Below, in pieces: positions 33,537 through 41,368 of a stretch of DNA of 64,000 bases. Source of the DNA: Intestinimonas timonensis (GTDB lineage: Bacteria; Bacillota; Clostridia; Oscillospirales; Oscillospiraceae). The notes under the pieces were generated by a model. The model was not told the origin of the DNA, did not search any database, and worked only from the letters and a program-made list of their open reading frames with translations. The position numbers and the translations under genes are program-made. The stretch spans positions 211,643 to 275,642 of the forward strand of contig NZ_LR130817.1 of the NCBI RefSeq assembly GCF_900626145.1, written 5' to 3'. The stretch's first letter is position 1. Each line of letters begins with the position of its first letter.

Positions 33537-34967
33537 ATGAAACTCAACGCGCAGCTCAAGGAGGACACGGGTTACAGCTGGGTCATGGCCAGGATGGAGC
33601 CCGCCTCGCCCTTTGGCCACGCTCTGGTGCGCACTCCCCGCTGGTACGGTCCGGGGGAGGAGGCGCAGCTGGAGGAGGAGCTCTCCCGAGTGGAGGCCCT
33701 CCGCACCCTGCTGGACGGCGGGGAGCTGGCTCTGGACAGCATCACCCACATCCTCTCAGAGTTCCACGACATCCGCAATTCCCTCAAGCGGCCCACCAAC
33801 GCCCCCATGGACGAGGTGGAGCTCTTCGAGGTCAAGCATTTTCTCATCCACCTGGAACGGCTGGCCCAGGCATACGCCTGCATCCCCGCTCTGGAGGGGC
33901 TGGAGATCCGGCCCATGACCGAAAGCCTGAACCTGCTGGACCCCAGTGGACGGCGGCTGCCCGCCTTCTCGGTGGAGAACGCCTTTGAGCCGGCATTGGA
34001 GCGGGTCCGGGAGGAAAAGGCCCTGGTGGAGGGTCTCCTCCGGCAGACGGAGAAGAAGGGCAGAGACGACCTGATGGCCCGCAGGTCCGAGCTGGTCCGG
34101 AAGGAGGACCGGCTGGAGCTGGAGGCCCGGAAGCGGCTGACCATGGCCCTCCTGCGGGAGCGGGACACCTTCCTGGCGTCCATGGAGGCCATCGGACGCC
34201 TTGACCTGCTGCTGGCCAAGGCCCGGCTGGCCCGGCGGTTCTACTGCTGCCGTCCGGAGATCGTGGACAAGCCCAAGGTGGTGGCTGTGGACATGGTCCA
34301 TCCCGAGGTGGCCGATCACCTGCAGGAGCGGGGCGGTTCCTTCACCTCCGTGTCCATCACCCTGGAGCGGGGGGCCACCGTCATCACCGGCGCCAACATG
34401 GGCGGCAAGAGCGTGTCCATGAAGAGCCTGACCCTCAATCTGCTGCTGACCCAGACTGGCTTCTTTGCCTTTGCCGGCAGTTTTTCCGCGCCGCTCTTTG
34501 ACAGCGTCTCCCTCATCTGCACCGACCGGCAGTCAGTGGAGCAGGGCCTAAGCTCTTTCGGCGCCGAGGTAGCCGCCCTGGGCGATGTCCTGCGGGAGGA
34601 GAAGGGGAAGTTCTTCTACATCGCCCTGGACGAGTTTGCCCGTGGAACCAACCCCCGGGAGGGCGCCGCTCTGGCCAAGGCCTTGGTGGAGTATCTGGGC
34701 CGGCTCAACTGCGTGGCCCTCATGACCACCCACTACGACGGGGTGTCCGACGCCGCCCGGCGGCACTACCGGGTGGCCGGCCTGGGCGCTCTGGATACCG
34801 CCGCCATCCGCAAGGATGAGGCGCCGCTGGACCGGCTCTCCCGGCTTATGGATTACCACCTCATCGAGGCGGAACCCGGGGAGCCCTGCCCCCGGGATGC
34901 CCTTAGAGTTTGCAGGCTTCTGGACCTTGACCCGGAGCTCATGGAAATTTTTTCGAAAAATAGTTGA
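33537..34967 (+). CDS. kamC: Lysine 5,6-aminomutase reactivase ATPase KamC (MutS-like)
   Basis: A 476-residue protein with a MutS-type ATPase domain at the C-terminus: Walker A TGANMGGKSVSMKSL, and Walker B with the MutS signature FYIALDEFARGTNP. It lacks mismatch-recognition and Smr domains, so it is not a repair MutS or MutS2 (the true MutS2 is at 52953). Together with KamB it should use ATP to exchange inactive cobalamin on KamDE. ATG 33537 follows GAGGTG; a GTG at 33528 is possible. The stop codon overlaps the -35 box of the next promoter. Confidence 0.87.
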   Translation: MKLNAQLKEDTGYSWVMARMEPASPFGHALVRTPRWYGPGEEAQLEEELSRVEALRTLLDGGELALDSITHILSEFHDIRNSLKRPTNAPMDEVELFEVKHFLIHLERLAQAYACIPALEGLEIRPMTESLNLLDPSGRRLPAFSVENAFEPALERVREEKALVEGLLRQTEKKGRDDLMARRSELVRKEDRLELEARKRLTMALLRERDTFLASMEAIGRLDLLLAKARLARRFYCCRPEIVDKPKVVAVDMVHPEVADHLQERGGSFTSVSITLERGATVITGANMGGKSVSMKSLTLNLLLTQTGFFAFAGSFSAPLFDSVSLICTDRQSVEQGLSSFGAEVAALGDVLREEKGKFFYIALDEFARGTNPREGAALAKALVEYLGRLNCVALMTTHYDGVSDAARRHYRVAGLGALDTAAIRKDEAPLDRLSRLMDYHLIEAEPGEPCPRDALRVCRLLDLDPELMEIFSKNS

Positions 34968-34991
34968 CAAAAGAGCCGGGTGTGGTATAAT
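34964..34991 (+). promoter_or_regulatory. Strong promoter of the lysine-fermentation operon
   Basis: TTGACA (34964-34969) and TATAAT (34986-34991) with a 16-nt spacer. Both hexamers match consensus exactly. The -35 overlaps the kamC stop codon (34965-34967). Transcription should start near 34998, about 33 bases before the riboswitch. Confidence 0.88.
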
Positions 34992-35030
34992 AGGTTTTGT
35001 TAAAAGTACCTAAAACAATTTAATAATATG

Positions 35031-35201
35031 GTGGATAGAGGAGCGGTGCGCCAGGTACCGCCGTGATGCAAAGGGTTGGCAGACCCGATGTACGGCGTGA
35101 ATGGGACCACCGCCGAAGAAACGGGGACGCTGCATGGAACCGTTTCTGCGCCGTGCGCTCAGTGCGTACGGAGTGTCATGACTACATGGTGCGCTATTCA
35201 C
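35031..35201 (+). promoter_or_regulatory. Lysine riboswitch (L box) in ON configuration
   Basis: Conserved L-box elements appear in order: GATAGAGGAGC (35034-35044), AGGTA, TGAATGGGACCACCGCCGAAG-type core near 35098-35118 (conserved GCCGAAG), and CCGTGCGCTCAGTGCG leading to GTGTCA (to about 35178). P1 forms between GTGGATAG (35031-35038) and CTATTCAC (35194-35201), eight pairs with one G-U. CTATTCAC is also the outer half of the first terminator's 5' arm. Ligand binding therefore competes with the terminator and should allow read-through. This is the correct sign for a lysine-degrading operon. Confidence 0.92.
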
Positions 35202-35240
35202 GTCAGGGCATTGCCCTGACGTGAATAGCGCGCCTTTTTT
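35188..35240 (+). terminator. Riboswitch-controlled terminator
   Basis: A 23-bp stem with one G-U pair. The 5' arm (35188-35210) contains GCGCTATTCACGTCAGGGCA; the 3' arm is 35212-35234; TTTTTT follows at 35235-35240. Bases 35194-35201 are shared with riboswitch P1, making the two structures mutually exclusive. Confidence 0.92.
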
Positions 35241-35249
35241 ATCGTCGTG

Positions 35250-35303
35250 AAGCGCTGTTCGAGTGCTGCCTTTTGGGCAGTGCCCGCAGCGCTTTGTTTT
35301 TTT
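35250..35303 (+). terminator. Second terminator between the riboswitch and kal
   Basis: AAGCGCTG (35250-35257) pairs with CAGCGCTT (35287-35294), with inner CTGCC / GGCAG, followed by TTTGTTTTTTT. Only 43 bases separate it from the kal start, and no promoter is visible in that space. It would cap expression even after the first terminator is relieved unless something also disarms it. Confidence 0.8.
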
Positions 35304-35346
35304 GCTCGGTGAACAAATTCTAAAAAATCGACAGGAGGACATTACC

Positions 35347-35742
35347 ATGGAAGAGATCAAATCCCTGCTCCGGCTCCGCATGAGTGCGAAGGATGCCCAC
35401 TACGGCGGAAATCTGGTGGACGGCGCCCACATGGTCCATCTCTTCGGCGATGTGGCCACTGAGCTGCTCATCATCTGCGACGGCGATGAGGGCCTGTTCT
35501 GCGCCTACGACAACGTGGAGTTCCTGGCTCCCGTGTATGCCGGCGACTACATCGAAGCCGAGGGCAAGATCACCAAGATCGGCAATACCTCCCGCAAGAT
35601 GGAGTTCGAGGCCCGCAAGGTCATCGTCTCCCGCCCCGACATCAACGACTCCGCCGCCGACGTGCTGCCTGAGCCCGTGGTGGTGTGCCGTGCCTCCGGT
35701 ACCTGTGTGGTGCCCAAGGATAAGCAGCGCAAGACCCGGTAA
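35347..35742 (+). CDS. kal: 3-aminobutyryl-CoA ammonia-lyase
   Basis: A 131-residue hot-dog-like protein that removes ammonia from L-3-aminobutyryl-CoA to give crotonyl-CoA, the point where lysine fermentation joins butyrate formation. Recognisable segments are [39 protein letters not shown] and [24 protein letters not shown] lies 9 nt before ATG 35347. First gene of the riboswitch-controlled operon. Family assignment also rests on the adjoining kce and kdd. Confidence 0.93.
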   Translation: MEEIKSLLRLRMSAKDAHYGGNLVDGAHMVHLFGDVATELLIICDGDEGLFCAYDNVEFLAPVYAGDYIEAEGKITKIGNTSRKMEFEARKVIVSRPDINDSAADVLPEPVVVCRASGTCVVPKDKQRKTR

Positions 35743-35830
35743 GACATCTTCCGGACGACGGATCCGAAACAGAAGAAGGGCGGCTCCCCAGGGGGGCCGA
35801 ACGCCAACGTGACAGAAAGGAGCGGTCCCA

Positions 35831-36649
35831 TTGGAGAAGCTGATCATCACTGCCGCCATCTGCGGCGCAGAGGTCACCAAAGCCCATAACCCCGCAGTTC
35901 CCTACACCGTGGAGGAGATGGTCCGGGAGGCCAAGAGCGCCTTTGAAGCCGGCGCCGCCGTCATCCACGTCCACGTCCGTGAGGACGACGGAACGCCCAC
36001 CCAGGACCGGGAGCGGTTCCGGGTGGTGCTGGATGCCATCAAGGAGGCCTGCCCCGGTGTCATCCTCATCCCCTCCACCGGCGGCGCCACCGGCATGACC
36101 CCGGAGGAGCGTCTCCAGCCCACTGAGCTGTGCCCTGAGATGGCCACTCTGGACTGCGGTACCTGTAACTTCGGCGATGACATCTTCGTCAACGATATGC
36201 CCACCATGCGGGCCTTTGGCAAGCGGATGCTGGAAAACCACATCAAGCCCGAGTACGAGTGCTTTGAGATCGGCCATCTGGACACTGTTGTCAGCATGGC
36301 GGAGAAGGGCCTGGTGCCCGGCGCTCCCATGCAGTTCAACTTCGTGCTGGGCGTCAGCGGCTGCACTCCCGCTACTGTGGGCAACCTGGACTATCTGGTC
36401 AAGCAGATCCCCGCCGGCTCTACCTGGACGGTTACCGGTGTAGGCCGGGGTGCCTGGCCCATGGCCGCCGCCGGCATCATCATGGGCGGCAACGTCCGGG
36501 TAGGCTTTGAGGACAACATCTACCTGGAGAAAGGCCGCAAGGCTGCCTCCAACGGCGAGCTGGTGGAAAAGGTGGTCCGCCTGGCCAAGGAGCTGGGCCG
36601 TGAGATCGCCACCCCCGACGAGGCCCGTAAGATCCTGGGCCTGATCTGA
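35831..36649 (+). CDS. kce: 3-keto-5-aminohexanoate cleavage enzyme
   Basis: A 272-residue zinc enzyme of the BKACE (DUF849) family. It condenses 3-keto-5-aminohexanoate with acetyl-CoA and releases acetoacetate and 3-aminobutyryl-CoA. The HxH metal ligands are in VIHVHVRED; other family segments are PSTGGATGMTPEERLQP and GVGRGAWPMAAAGIIMGGN. The start is TTG, preceded by AAAGGAG. Gap of 88 bp after kal; a long G-poor tract follows before kdd. Confidence 0.94.
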   Translation: MEKLIITAAICGAEVTKAHNPAVPYTVEEMVREAKSAFEAGAAVIHVHVREDDGTPTQDRERFRVVLDAIKEACPGVILIPSTGGATGMTPEERLQPTELCPEMATLDCGTCNFGDDIFVNDMPTMRAFGKRMLENHIKPEYECFEIGHLDTVVSMAEKGLVPGAPMQFNFVLGVSGCTPATVGNLDYLVKQIPAGSTWTVTGVGRGAWPMAAAGIIMGGNVRVGFEDNIYLEKGRKAASNGELVEKVVRLAKELGREIATPDEARKILGLI

Positions 36650-36747
36650 ACGATCCCCTGCCGGGTGAGACCCGGAGTACATTAAGTACATTAATTTGTA
36701 GTCCCAGCCGGCGAGGACGCGAAGGGGGACCCGCGCTCCAGAGCCGG

Positions 36748-36905
36748 TATCCATATCCCAAACCAAACCCAATATACCATTTCCCATTCCCAATTTCCAA
36801 ACCAATACCCAAACCGATCCCAAATTCCCAATTCCATTTCCCATTTCCCAAACAAAAAACCAAACCACAAAACCATTCCCATTCCCAAATTCCCAAACCC
36901 AAACA
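36748..36905 (+). other. C- and A-rich, nearly G-free tract between kce and kdd
   Basis: These 158 bases contain a single G (36816) although flanking genes are over 60% GC. The tract consists of degenerate repeats of TTCCCAAAC- and CCATTTCCCA-like units. The coding-strand RNA would be unstructured and C-rich, which matches the features of a Rho-loading (rut) site or an unstructured protein-binding leader. The whole kce-kdd gap is 330 bases with no gene. Confidence 0.8.
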
Positions 36906-36979
36906 GAAGATCCCACAGCAACCCGCGCCGTCCGGACAGACGGAGGTGTCCCCAAAGCAGAATGTATGGAGGTCAAAAC

Positions 36980-38020
36980 ATGCAGAAAAAAGGCAACAAG
37001 TACGGTGTCCATCGCGTGATCGAGCCCAAGGGCCTTCTGACCCAGGCTGCCAAGAAGATCGACAACACCATGGAGTGCTGGTCCAACGAGATCCTGTGCG
37101 ACGTGTCCGCCCTGAACATCGACTCCGCTTCCTTTACTCAGATCTATGAGGCCTGCGGCAAGGACCTGGATAAGACTGAGCAGATGATCCTGGATATCGT
37201 GGCTGAGCGCGGCAAAATGCAGAACCCCGTCACTGGTTCCGGCGGCATGTTCATCGGTACCGTCCGCGAGATCGGCGAGGATCTGGTGGGCAAAATCGAC
37301 CTGAAGGTGGGCGATAAGATCGCCTCCCTGGTCTCTCTGTCTCTGACCCCCCTGAAGATCAACAAGATCAAGGCCATCCACCCCGAGATCGACCGTGTGG
37401 ACGTGGATGCCCAGGCCATCCTCTTTGAGTCCGGCCTGTATGCCAAGCTGCCTGAGGACATGAGCGAGGAGCTGGCTCTGGCTGCCCTGGACGTGGCCGG
37501 CGCTCCCGCCCAGACCGCCAAGCTGGTGAAGCCCGGCGATTCCGTCCTCATCCTGGGCGGCGCTGGCAAGGGCGGCATGATGTGCTGCTACGAGGCCATG
37601 AAGCGCGTCGGCCCCACCGGCAATGTGGTGGCCCTGGTCATTTGCCAGGAGGACGCCGACCTGCTCAAGAGCATGAACCTCTGCCACCACGCCATCGTGG
37701 GCTCCGCCACCAACCCCGTGGAGGTGCTGGAGAAGTCCCTGGCTGTCAACGGCGGCAAGGAGTACGACATCTCCATCCTCATCGTCAACGTGCCCGCCTG
37801 TGAGATGAGCGCCATTCTCCCCGTCCGGGACAACGGCACCGTCTACTGCTTCTCCATGGCCACCGATTTCGCCAAGGCCGCCCTGGGCGCCGAGGGCTGC
37901 GGCAAGGATGTCACCATGGTCATCGGCAACGGATACACCAAGGACCACGCCGAGATCACCCTGGCCGAGCTCCGGGAGAACCCCCAGCTCAAGGCCTACT
38001 TCGAGAAGAAGTATCTGTAA
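36980..38020 (+). CDS. kdd: L-erythro-3,5-diaminohexanoate dehydrogenase
   Basis: A 346-residue NAD(P)-dependent enzyme that oxidatively deaminates 3,5-diaminohexanoate to 3-keto-5-aminohexanoate. Conserved features are KYGVHRVIEPKGLLTQAAKK, the nucleotide loop LILGGAGKGGMMCCYEAMKR, and NGTVYCFSMATDF. GGAGG precedes the ATG. The last 52 bases are duplicated downstream at 38182-38233 with one change. Codon choice is strongly biased to GAG, AAG, CTG and ATC, pointing to high expression. Confidence 0.94.
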   Translation: MQKKGNKYGVHRVIEPKGLLTQAAKKIDNTMECWSNEILCDVSALNIDSASFTQIYEACGKDLDKTEQMILDIVAERGKMQNPVTGSGGMFIGTVREIGEDLVGKIDLKVGDKIASLVSLSLTPLKINKIKAIHPEIDRVDVDAQAILFESGLYAKLPEDMSEELALAALDVAGAPAQTAKLVKPGDSVLILGGAGKGGMMCCYEAMKRVGPTGNVVALVICQEDADLLKSMNLCHHAIVGSATNPVEVLEKSLAVNGGKEYDISILIVNVPACEMSAILPVRDNGTVYCFSMATDFAKAALGAEGCGKDVTMVIGNGYTKDHAEITLAELRENPQLKAYFEKKYL

Positions 38021-38233
38021 AGCGATCGACAGGCCAATAGAGCTCGGCCGCCGGCATCTGCCGGCCGCGCCTTCCGGCGCGCCCAAGGGTTTTGCGCAGC
38101 AAAACCTTGCCGCAGGGGCAATTCACTTGCCCCGAGGATGTCAAATCTCTGGGGTCCCCGCGCAATGAAATTGCGTGGGGCGCTCCGGGAGAACCCCCAG
38201 CTCAAGGCCTACTTCGAGAAGAAGTACCTGTAA
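38021..38233 (+). repeat. Family A structured repeat with duplicated kdd tail
   Basis: The final 52 bases of kdd (37969-38020) recur at 38182-38233 with a single T-to-C change. The 161 bases between them contain hairpins GCCGGC/GCCGGC, GGCGCG-type, GTTTTG/CAAAAC, GGGGCAA/TTGCCCC with loop TTCAC, and a GCAAT/ATTGC stem closed by CCCC/GGGG. Order and loops match the copy after crt (9678-9833). Confidence 0.78.
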
Positions 38234-38386
38234 GCGGAACCGGAGGGGCACGCCCCACCGGGGTCAAAAAAACGAATGTTTCTGTTCCGGTCCCGGCCTG
38301 ACGGGACGGGGCCGGATCTTCAGAACGCCCACACCGGGCGCAGGCCGGGCCTGCGGGCCCAATACGACGAAAGGCGGTAACCAATT

Positions 38387-39658
38387 ATGATCTATCAGAA
38401 CGAATCTCGCCGTAAACAGCTTTTCCCCGATGTCTCTGATGCCGACTGGAACGACTGGCACTGGCAGGTCGCCAACCGGGCCGAGACTCTGGAGGATCTG
38501 AAGAAATACATCACCCTGACCCCCGAGGAGGAAGAGGGCGTCAAGGCCTGCCTGGGCACTCTGCGCATGGCCATCACCCCCTACTATCTCTCCCTCATCG
38601 ACCCCAATGATCCTTACGATCCCATCCGGAGACAGGCCATTCCCACCGCCAAGGAGCTCCACCAGTCCTGCGCTGATCTGCTGGATCCCCTCCACGAGGA
38701 CTCCGACTCCCCCGTGCCCGGCCTGACCCACCGCTATCCTGACCGTGTGCTGCTGCTGACCACCGACCAGTGCTCCATGTACTGCCGTCACTGCACCCGC
38801 CGCCGCTTCGCCGGCCAGCACGACACCAGCGTGCCCGTGGAGCAGATCGACAAGTGCATCGAGTACATCCGCAACACCCCCACCGTCCGCGACGTTCTCC
38901 TGTCCGGCGGCGATGTGCTGATGATCTCCGACGAGATGCTGGAGTACATCATCTCCCGTCTGCGTGAGATCCCCCACGTGGAGATCGTCCGTCTGGGTTC
39001 CCGCACCCCCGTGGTGTGCCCCCAGCGCATCACTCCCGAGCTGTGCAACATGCTCAAGAAGTATCATCCCATCTGGCTCAACACCCACTTCAACCATCCC
39101 AAGGAGATCACCAAGGAGGCCGCCGAAGCCTGCGCCCGTCTGGCCGATGCCGGTGTGCCTCTGGGCAACCAGTCCGTGCTGCTGGCCGGCGTGAACGACT
39201 GTGTCCACACCATGAAGAAGCTGGTTCAGATGCTGGTCCAGATCCGGGTCCGCCCCTACTACATCTATCAGTGCGACCTGTCCATGGGCCTGGAGCACTT
39301 CCGTACTCCTGTCAGCAAGGGCATCGAGATCATCGAGGCCCTCCGCGGCCACACCTCCGGTTACTGCGTGCCCACCTTCGTGGTGGATGCCCCCGGCGGC
39401 GGCGGCAAGACCCCCGTTATGCCTCAGTACGTCATCTCCCAGACGCCTCACAAGGTCATCCTCCGCAACTACGAGGGCGTTATCACCACCTACACCGAGC
39501 CCGAGCACTACGAGGAGACCTGCCAGTGCGAGTACTGCAAGGCTGAGCGCGAGGGCAAGCGCAAGGTGGAGCTCATGGGTGTGGCCGGTCTGGAGCGCGG
39601 CCAGGCGCTGTCCATGGAGCCCGCCAACCTGGAGCGCCACAAGAGAGAAATGCACTGA
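38387..39658 (+). CDS. kamA: Lysine 2,3-aminomutase (radical SAM)
   Basis: Converts L-lysine to L-beta-lysine, the first step. The 423-residue protein has the radical-SAM cluster motif CSMYCRHC (C129, C133, C136), the PLP lysine in DAPGGGGKTPVMPQYV (near residue 341), and the zinc cysteines in ETCQCEYC. These positions run about four residues beyond those of the Clostridium subterminale enzyme, as expected for an ortholog. GAAAGGCGG precedes the ATG. Confidence 0.97.
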   Translation: MIYQNESRRKQLFPDVSDADWNDWHWQVANRAETLEDLKKYITLTPEEEEGVKACLGTLRMAITPYYLSLIDPNDPYDPIRRQAIPTAKELHQSCADLLDPLHEDSDSPVPGLTHRYPDRVLLLTTDQCSMYCRHCTRRRFAGQHDTSVPVEQIDKCIEYIRNTPTVRDVLLSGGDVLMISDEMLEYIISRLREIPHVEIVRLGSRTPVVCPQRITPELCNMLKKYHPIWLNTHFNHPKEITKEAAEACARLADAGVPLGNQSVLLAGVNDCVHTMKKLVQMLVQIRVRPYYIYQCDLSMGLEHFRTPVSKGIEIIEALRGHTSGYCVPTFVVDAPGGGGKTPVMPQYVISQTPHKVILRNYEGVITTYTEPEHYEETCQCEYCKAEREGKRKVELMGVAGLERGQALSMEPANLERHKREMH

Positions 39659-39805
39659 TCCTTTGTCCCCCTAACGGGACGAGAGACCGGACGTGGACCT
39701 CAGACGGTGAGACCGCCGGTCCGACCCCGGACCCCAAGCCGGGTCCGGGGCGTCCCCTCTCTCGTCTCGTTCCCTTTTCCCAAATATATGGAATGGAAGT
39801 GATAT

Positions 39806-41368
39806 GTGTTGGAATCCAAGCTCAATCTGAACTTTGACCTGGTGGAGCAGGCCCGTAACCATGCTTCCAAGGTGGCTGACGACACCCAGCGCTTCATTGA
39901 CCGGCACACCACGGTGGCCGTGGAGCGCACTGTGTGCCGTCTGCTGGGTATCGACGGCGTCAACAGCTTTGACGTGCCTCTGCCCAACGTGGTGGTGGAG
40001 CACCTGACCGCCAAGGGCGCTCTGGCGCAGGGCGCCGCCTTCTGGATCGGCAACGCCATGGTGGAGACCGGTAAGGACCCCCAGGCCATTGCTGAGGCCG
40101 TGGCCGACGGTTCCCTGGATCTCACCTCCCTCCCCGCCCACGCCGACGCCGACATCGACAAGGCCCTTGACCCTGTGGTCCAGGACGCCCTGAAGAAGAT
40201 CGCCGCCCGCCGCAACCGCCGCGAGGAGCTTTTGGCCAAGTACGGCGACAAGCAGGGTCCCTGGATCTACCTCATCGTGGCCACCGGCAACATCTATGAG
40301 GACATCGTCCAGGCTACCGCCGCCGCCCGTCAGGGCGCCGACGTCATCGCCGTCATCCGTACCACCGGCCAGTCCCTGCTGGACTACGTGCCCTACGGCG
40401 CCACCACCGAGGGCTTCGGCGGCACCTATGCAACCCAGGAGAACTTCCACCTCATGCGTGAGGCCCTGGACAAGGTGGGCGAGGAGCTGGGCCACTACAT
40501 CCGTCTGTGCAACTATTGCTCCGGCCTGTGCATGCCCGAGATCGCCGCCATGGGCGCCTTCGAGGGCCTGGACGTGATGCTCAACGACGCCCTTTACGGC
40601 ATCCTCTTCCGCGACATCAACATGCAGCGCACCCTGGTGGACCAGTCCTTCTCCCGCGCCATCAACGCCTATGCCGGCGTGGTCATCAACACCGGCGAGG
40701 ACAACTACCTCACCACCGCTGACGCCGTGGAGGAGGCCCACACCGTGCTGGCCTCCCAGTTCCTCAACGAGCAGTTCGCTCTCCGCGCCGGCCTCCCCGA
40801 GGAGCAGATGGGCCTGGGACATGCCTTTGAGATCGACCCGGACGTGGAGAACGGCTTCCTTTACGAGCTGGCCCAGGCCGAGATGGCCCGGGAGATCTTC
40901 CCCAACGCCCCCCTGAAGTACATGCCCCCCACCAAGTTCATGACTGGCAACATCTTCCGTGGCCACGTGCAGGATGCCCTCTTCAACATCGTCACTATCC
41001 TCACCGGTCAGAAAATCCACCTGCTGGGCATGATGACCGAGGCCATCCACACTCCCTTCCTCTCCGACCGCTTCCTGGCCATCCAGAACGCCCAGTACAT
41101 CTTCCGCACCATGCAGGACCTGGGCTCCGAGCTGGTCTTCAAGGAGGGCGGCATCATGCAGAACCGTGCCAACGACGTCCTCACCAAGGCCAACGACCTG
41201 CTGGCTGAGATCGAGCGGGTGGGCATCTTCGAGACCCTGGAGAAGGGCATCTTTGCCGACATCAAGCGTCCCCGTGACGGCGGCAAGGGCCTGGACGGCG
41301 TGTTCCAGAAGGCACCCGGCTACCGCAATCCCTTCATAGAGCCCATGATGAAAGGAGGCGCTCGCTAA
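39806..41368 (+). CDS. kamD: Lysine 5,6-aminomutase alpha subunit
   Basis: Large subunit of the adenosylcobalamin- and PLP-dependent enzyme that moves the 6-amino group of beta-lysine to C5. The 520-residue protein has family segments VERTVCRLLGIDGVNSFDVP, YATQENFHLMREALDKVG and QNAQYIFRTMQDLGSEL. The start is GTG, following GGAAGTGATAT. Its TAA overlaps the kamE ATG by one base, so the subunits are coupled. The 147-bp gap before it contains no repeat. Confidence 0.95.
   Translation: MLESKLNLNFDLVEQARNHASKVADDTQRFIDRHTTVAVERTVCRLLGIDGVNSFDVPLPNVVVEHLTAKGALAQGAAFWIGNAMVETGKDPQAIAEAVADGSLDLTSLPAHADADIDKALDPVVQDALKKIAARRNRREELLAKYGDKQGPWIYLIVATGNIYEDIVQATAAARQGADVIAVIRTTGQSLLDYVPYGATTEGFGGTYATQENFHLMREALDKVGEELGHYIRLCNYCSGLCMPEIAAMGAFEGLDVMLNDALYGILFRDINMQRTLVDQSFSRAINAYAGVVINTGEDNYLTTADAVEEAHTVLASQFLNEQFALRAGLPEEQMGLGHAFEIDPDVENGFLYELAQAEMAREIFPNAPLKYMPPTKFMTGNIFRGHVQDALFNIVTILTGQKIHLLGMMTEAIHTPFLSDRFLAIQNAQYIFRTMQDLGSELVFKEGGIMQNRANDVLTKANDLLAEIERVGIFETLEKGIFADIKRPRDGGKGLDGVFQKAPGYRNPFIEPMMKGGAR

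Noticed and set aside
33537..34967. Annotation of kamC as DNA mismatch repair MutS
   Set aside because: Only the ATPase domain is shared; mismatch-recognition domains are missing, and its place beside kamB and the aminomutase genes identifies it as the reactivase ATPase.
35031..35201. L box as a conventional OFF switch for lysine biosynthesis or transport
   Set aside because: The downstream genes are catabolic, and the P1 strand overlaps the terminator arm so that ligand binding opposes termination.
35642..38086. An 814-residue minus-strand reading frame opposite kce-kdd
   Set aside because: Shadow of kce and kdd crossing two intergenic regions; no ribosome site or domain.
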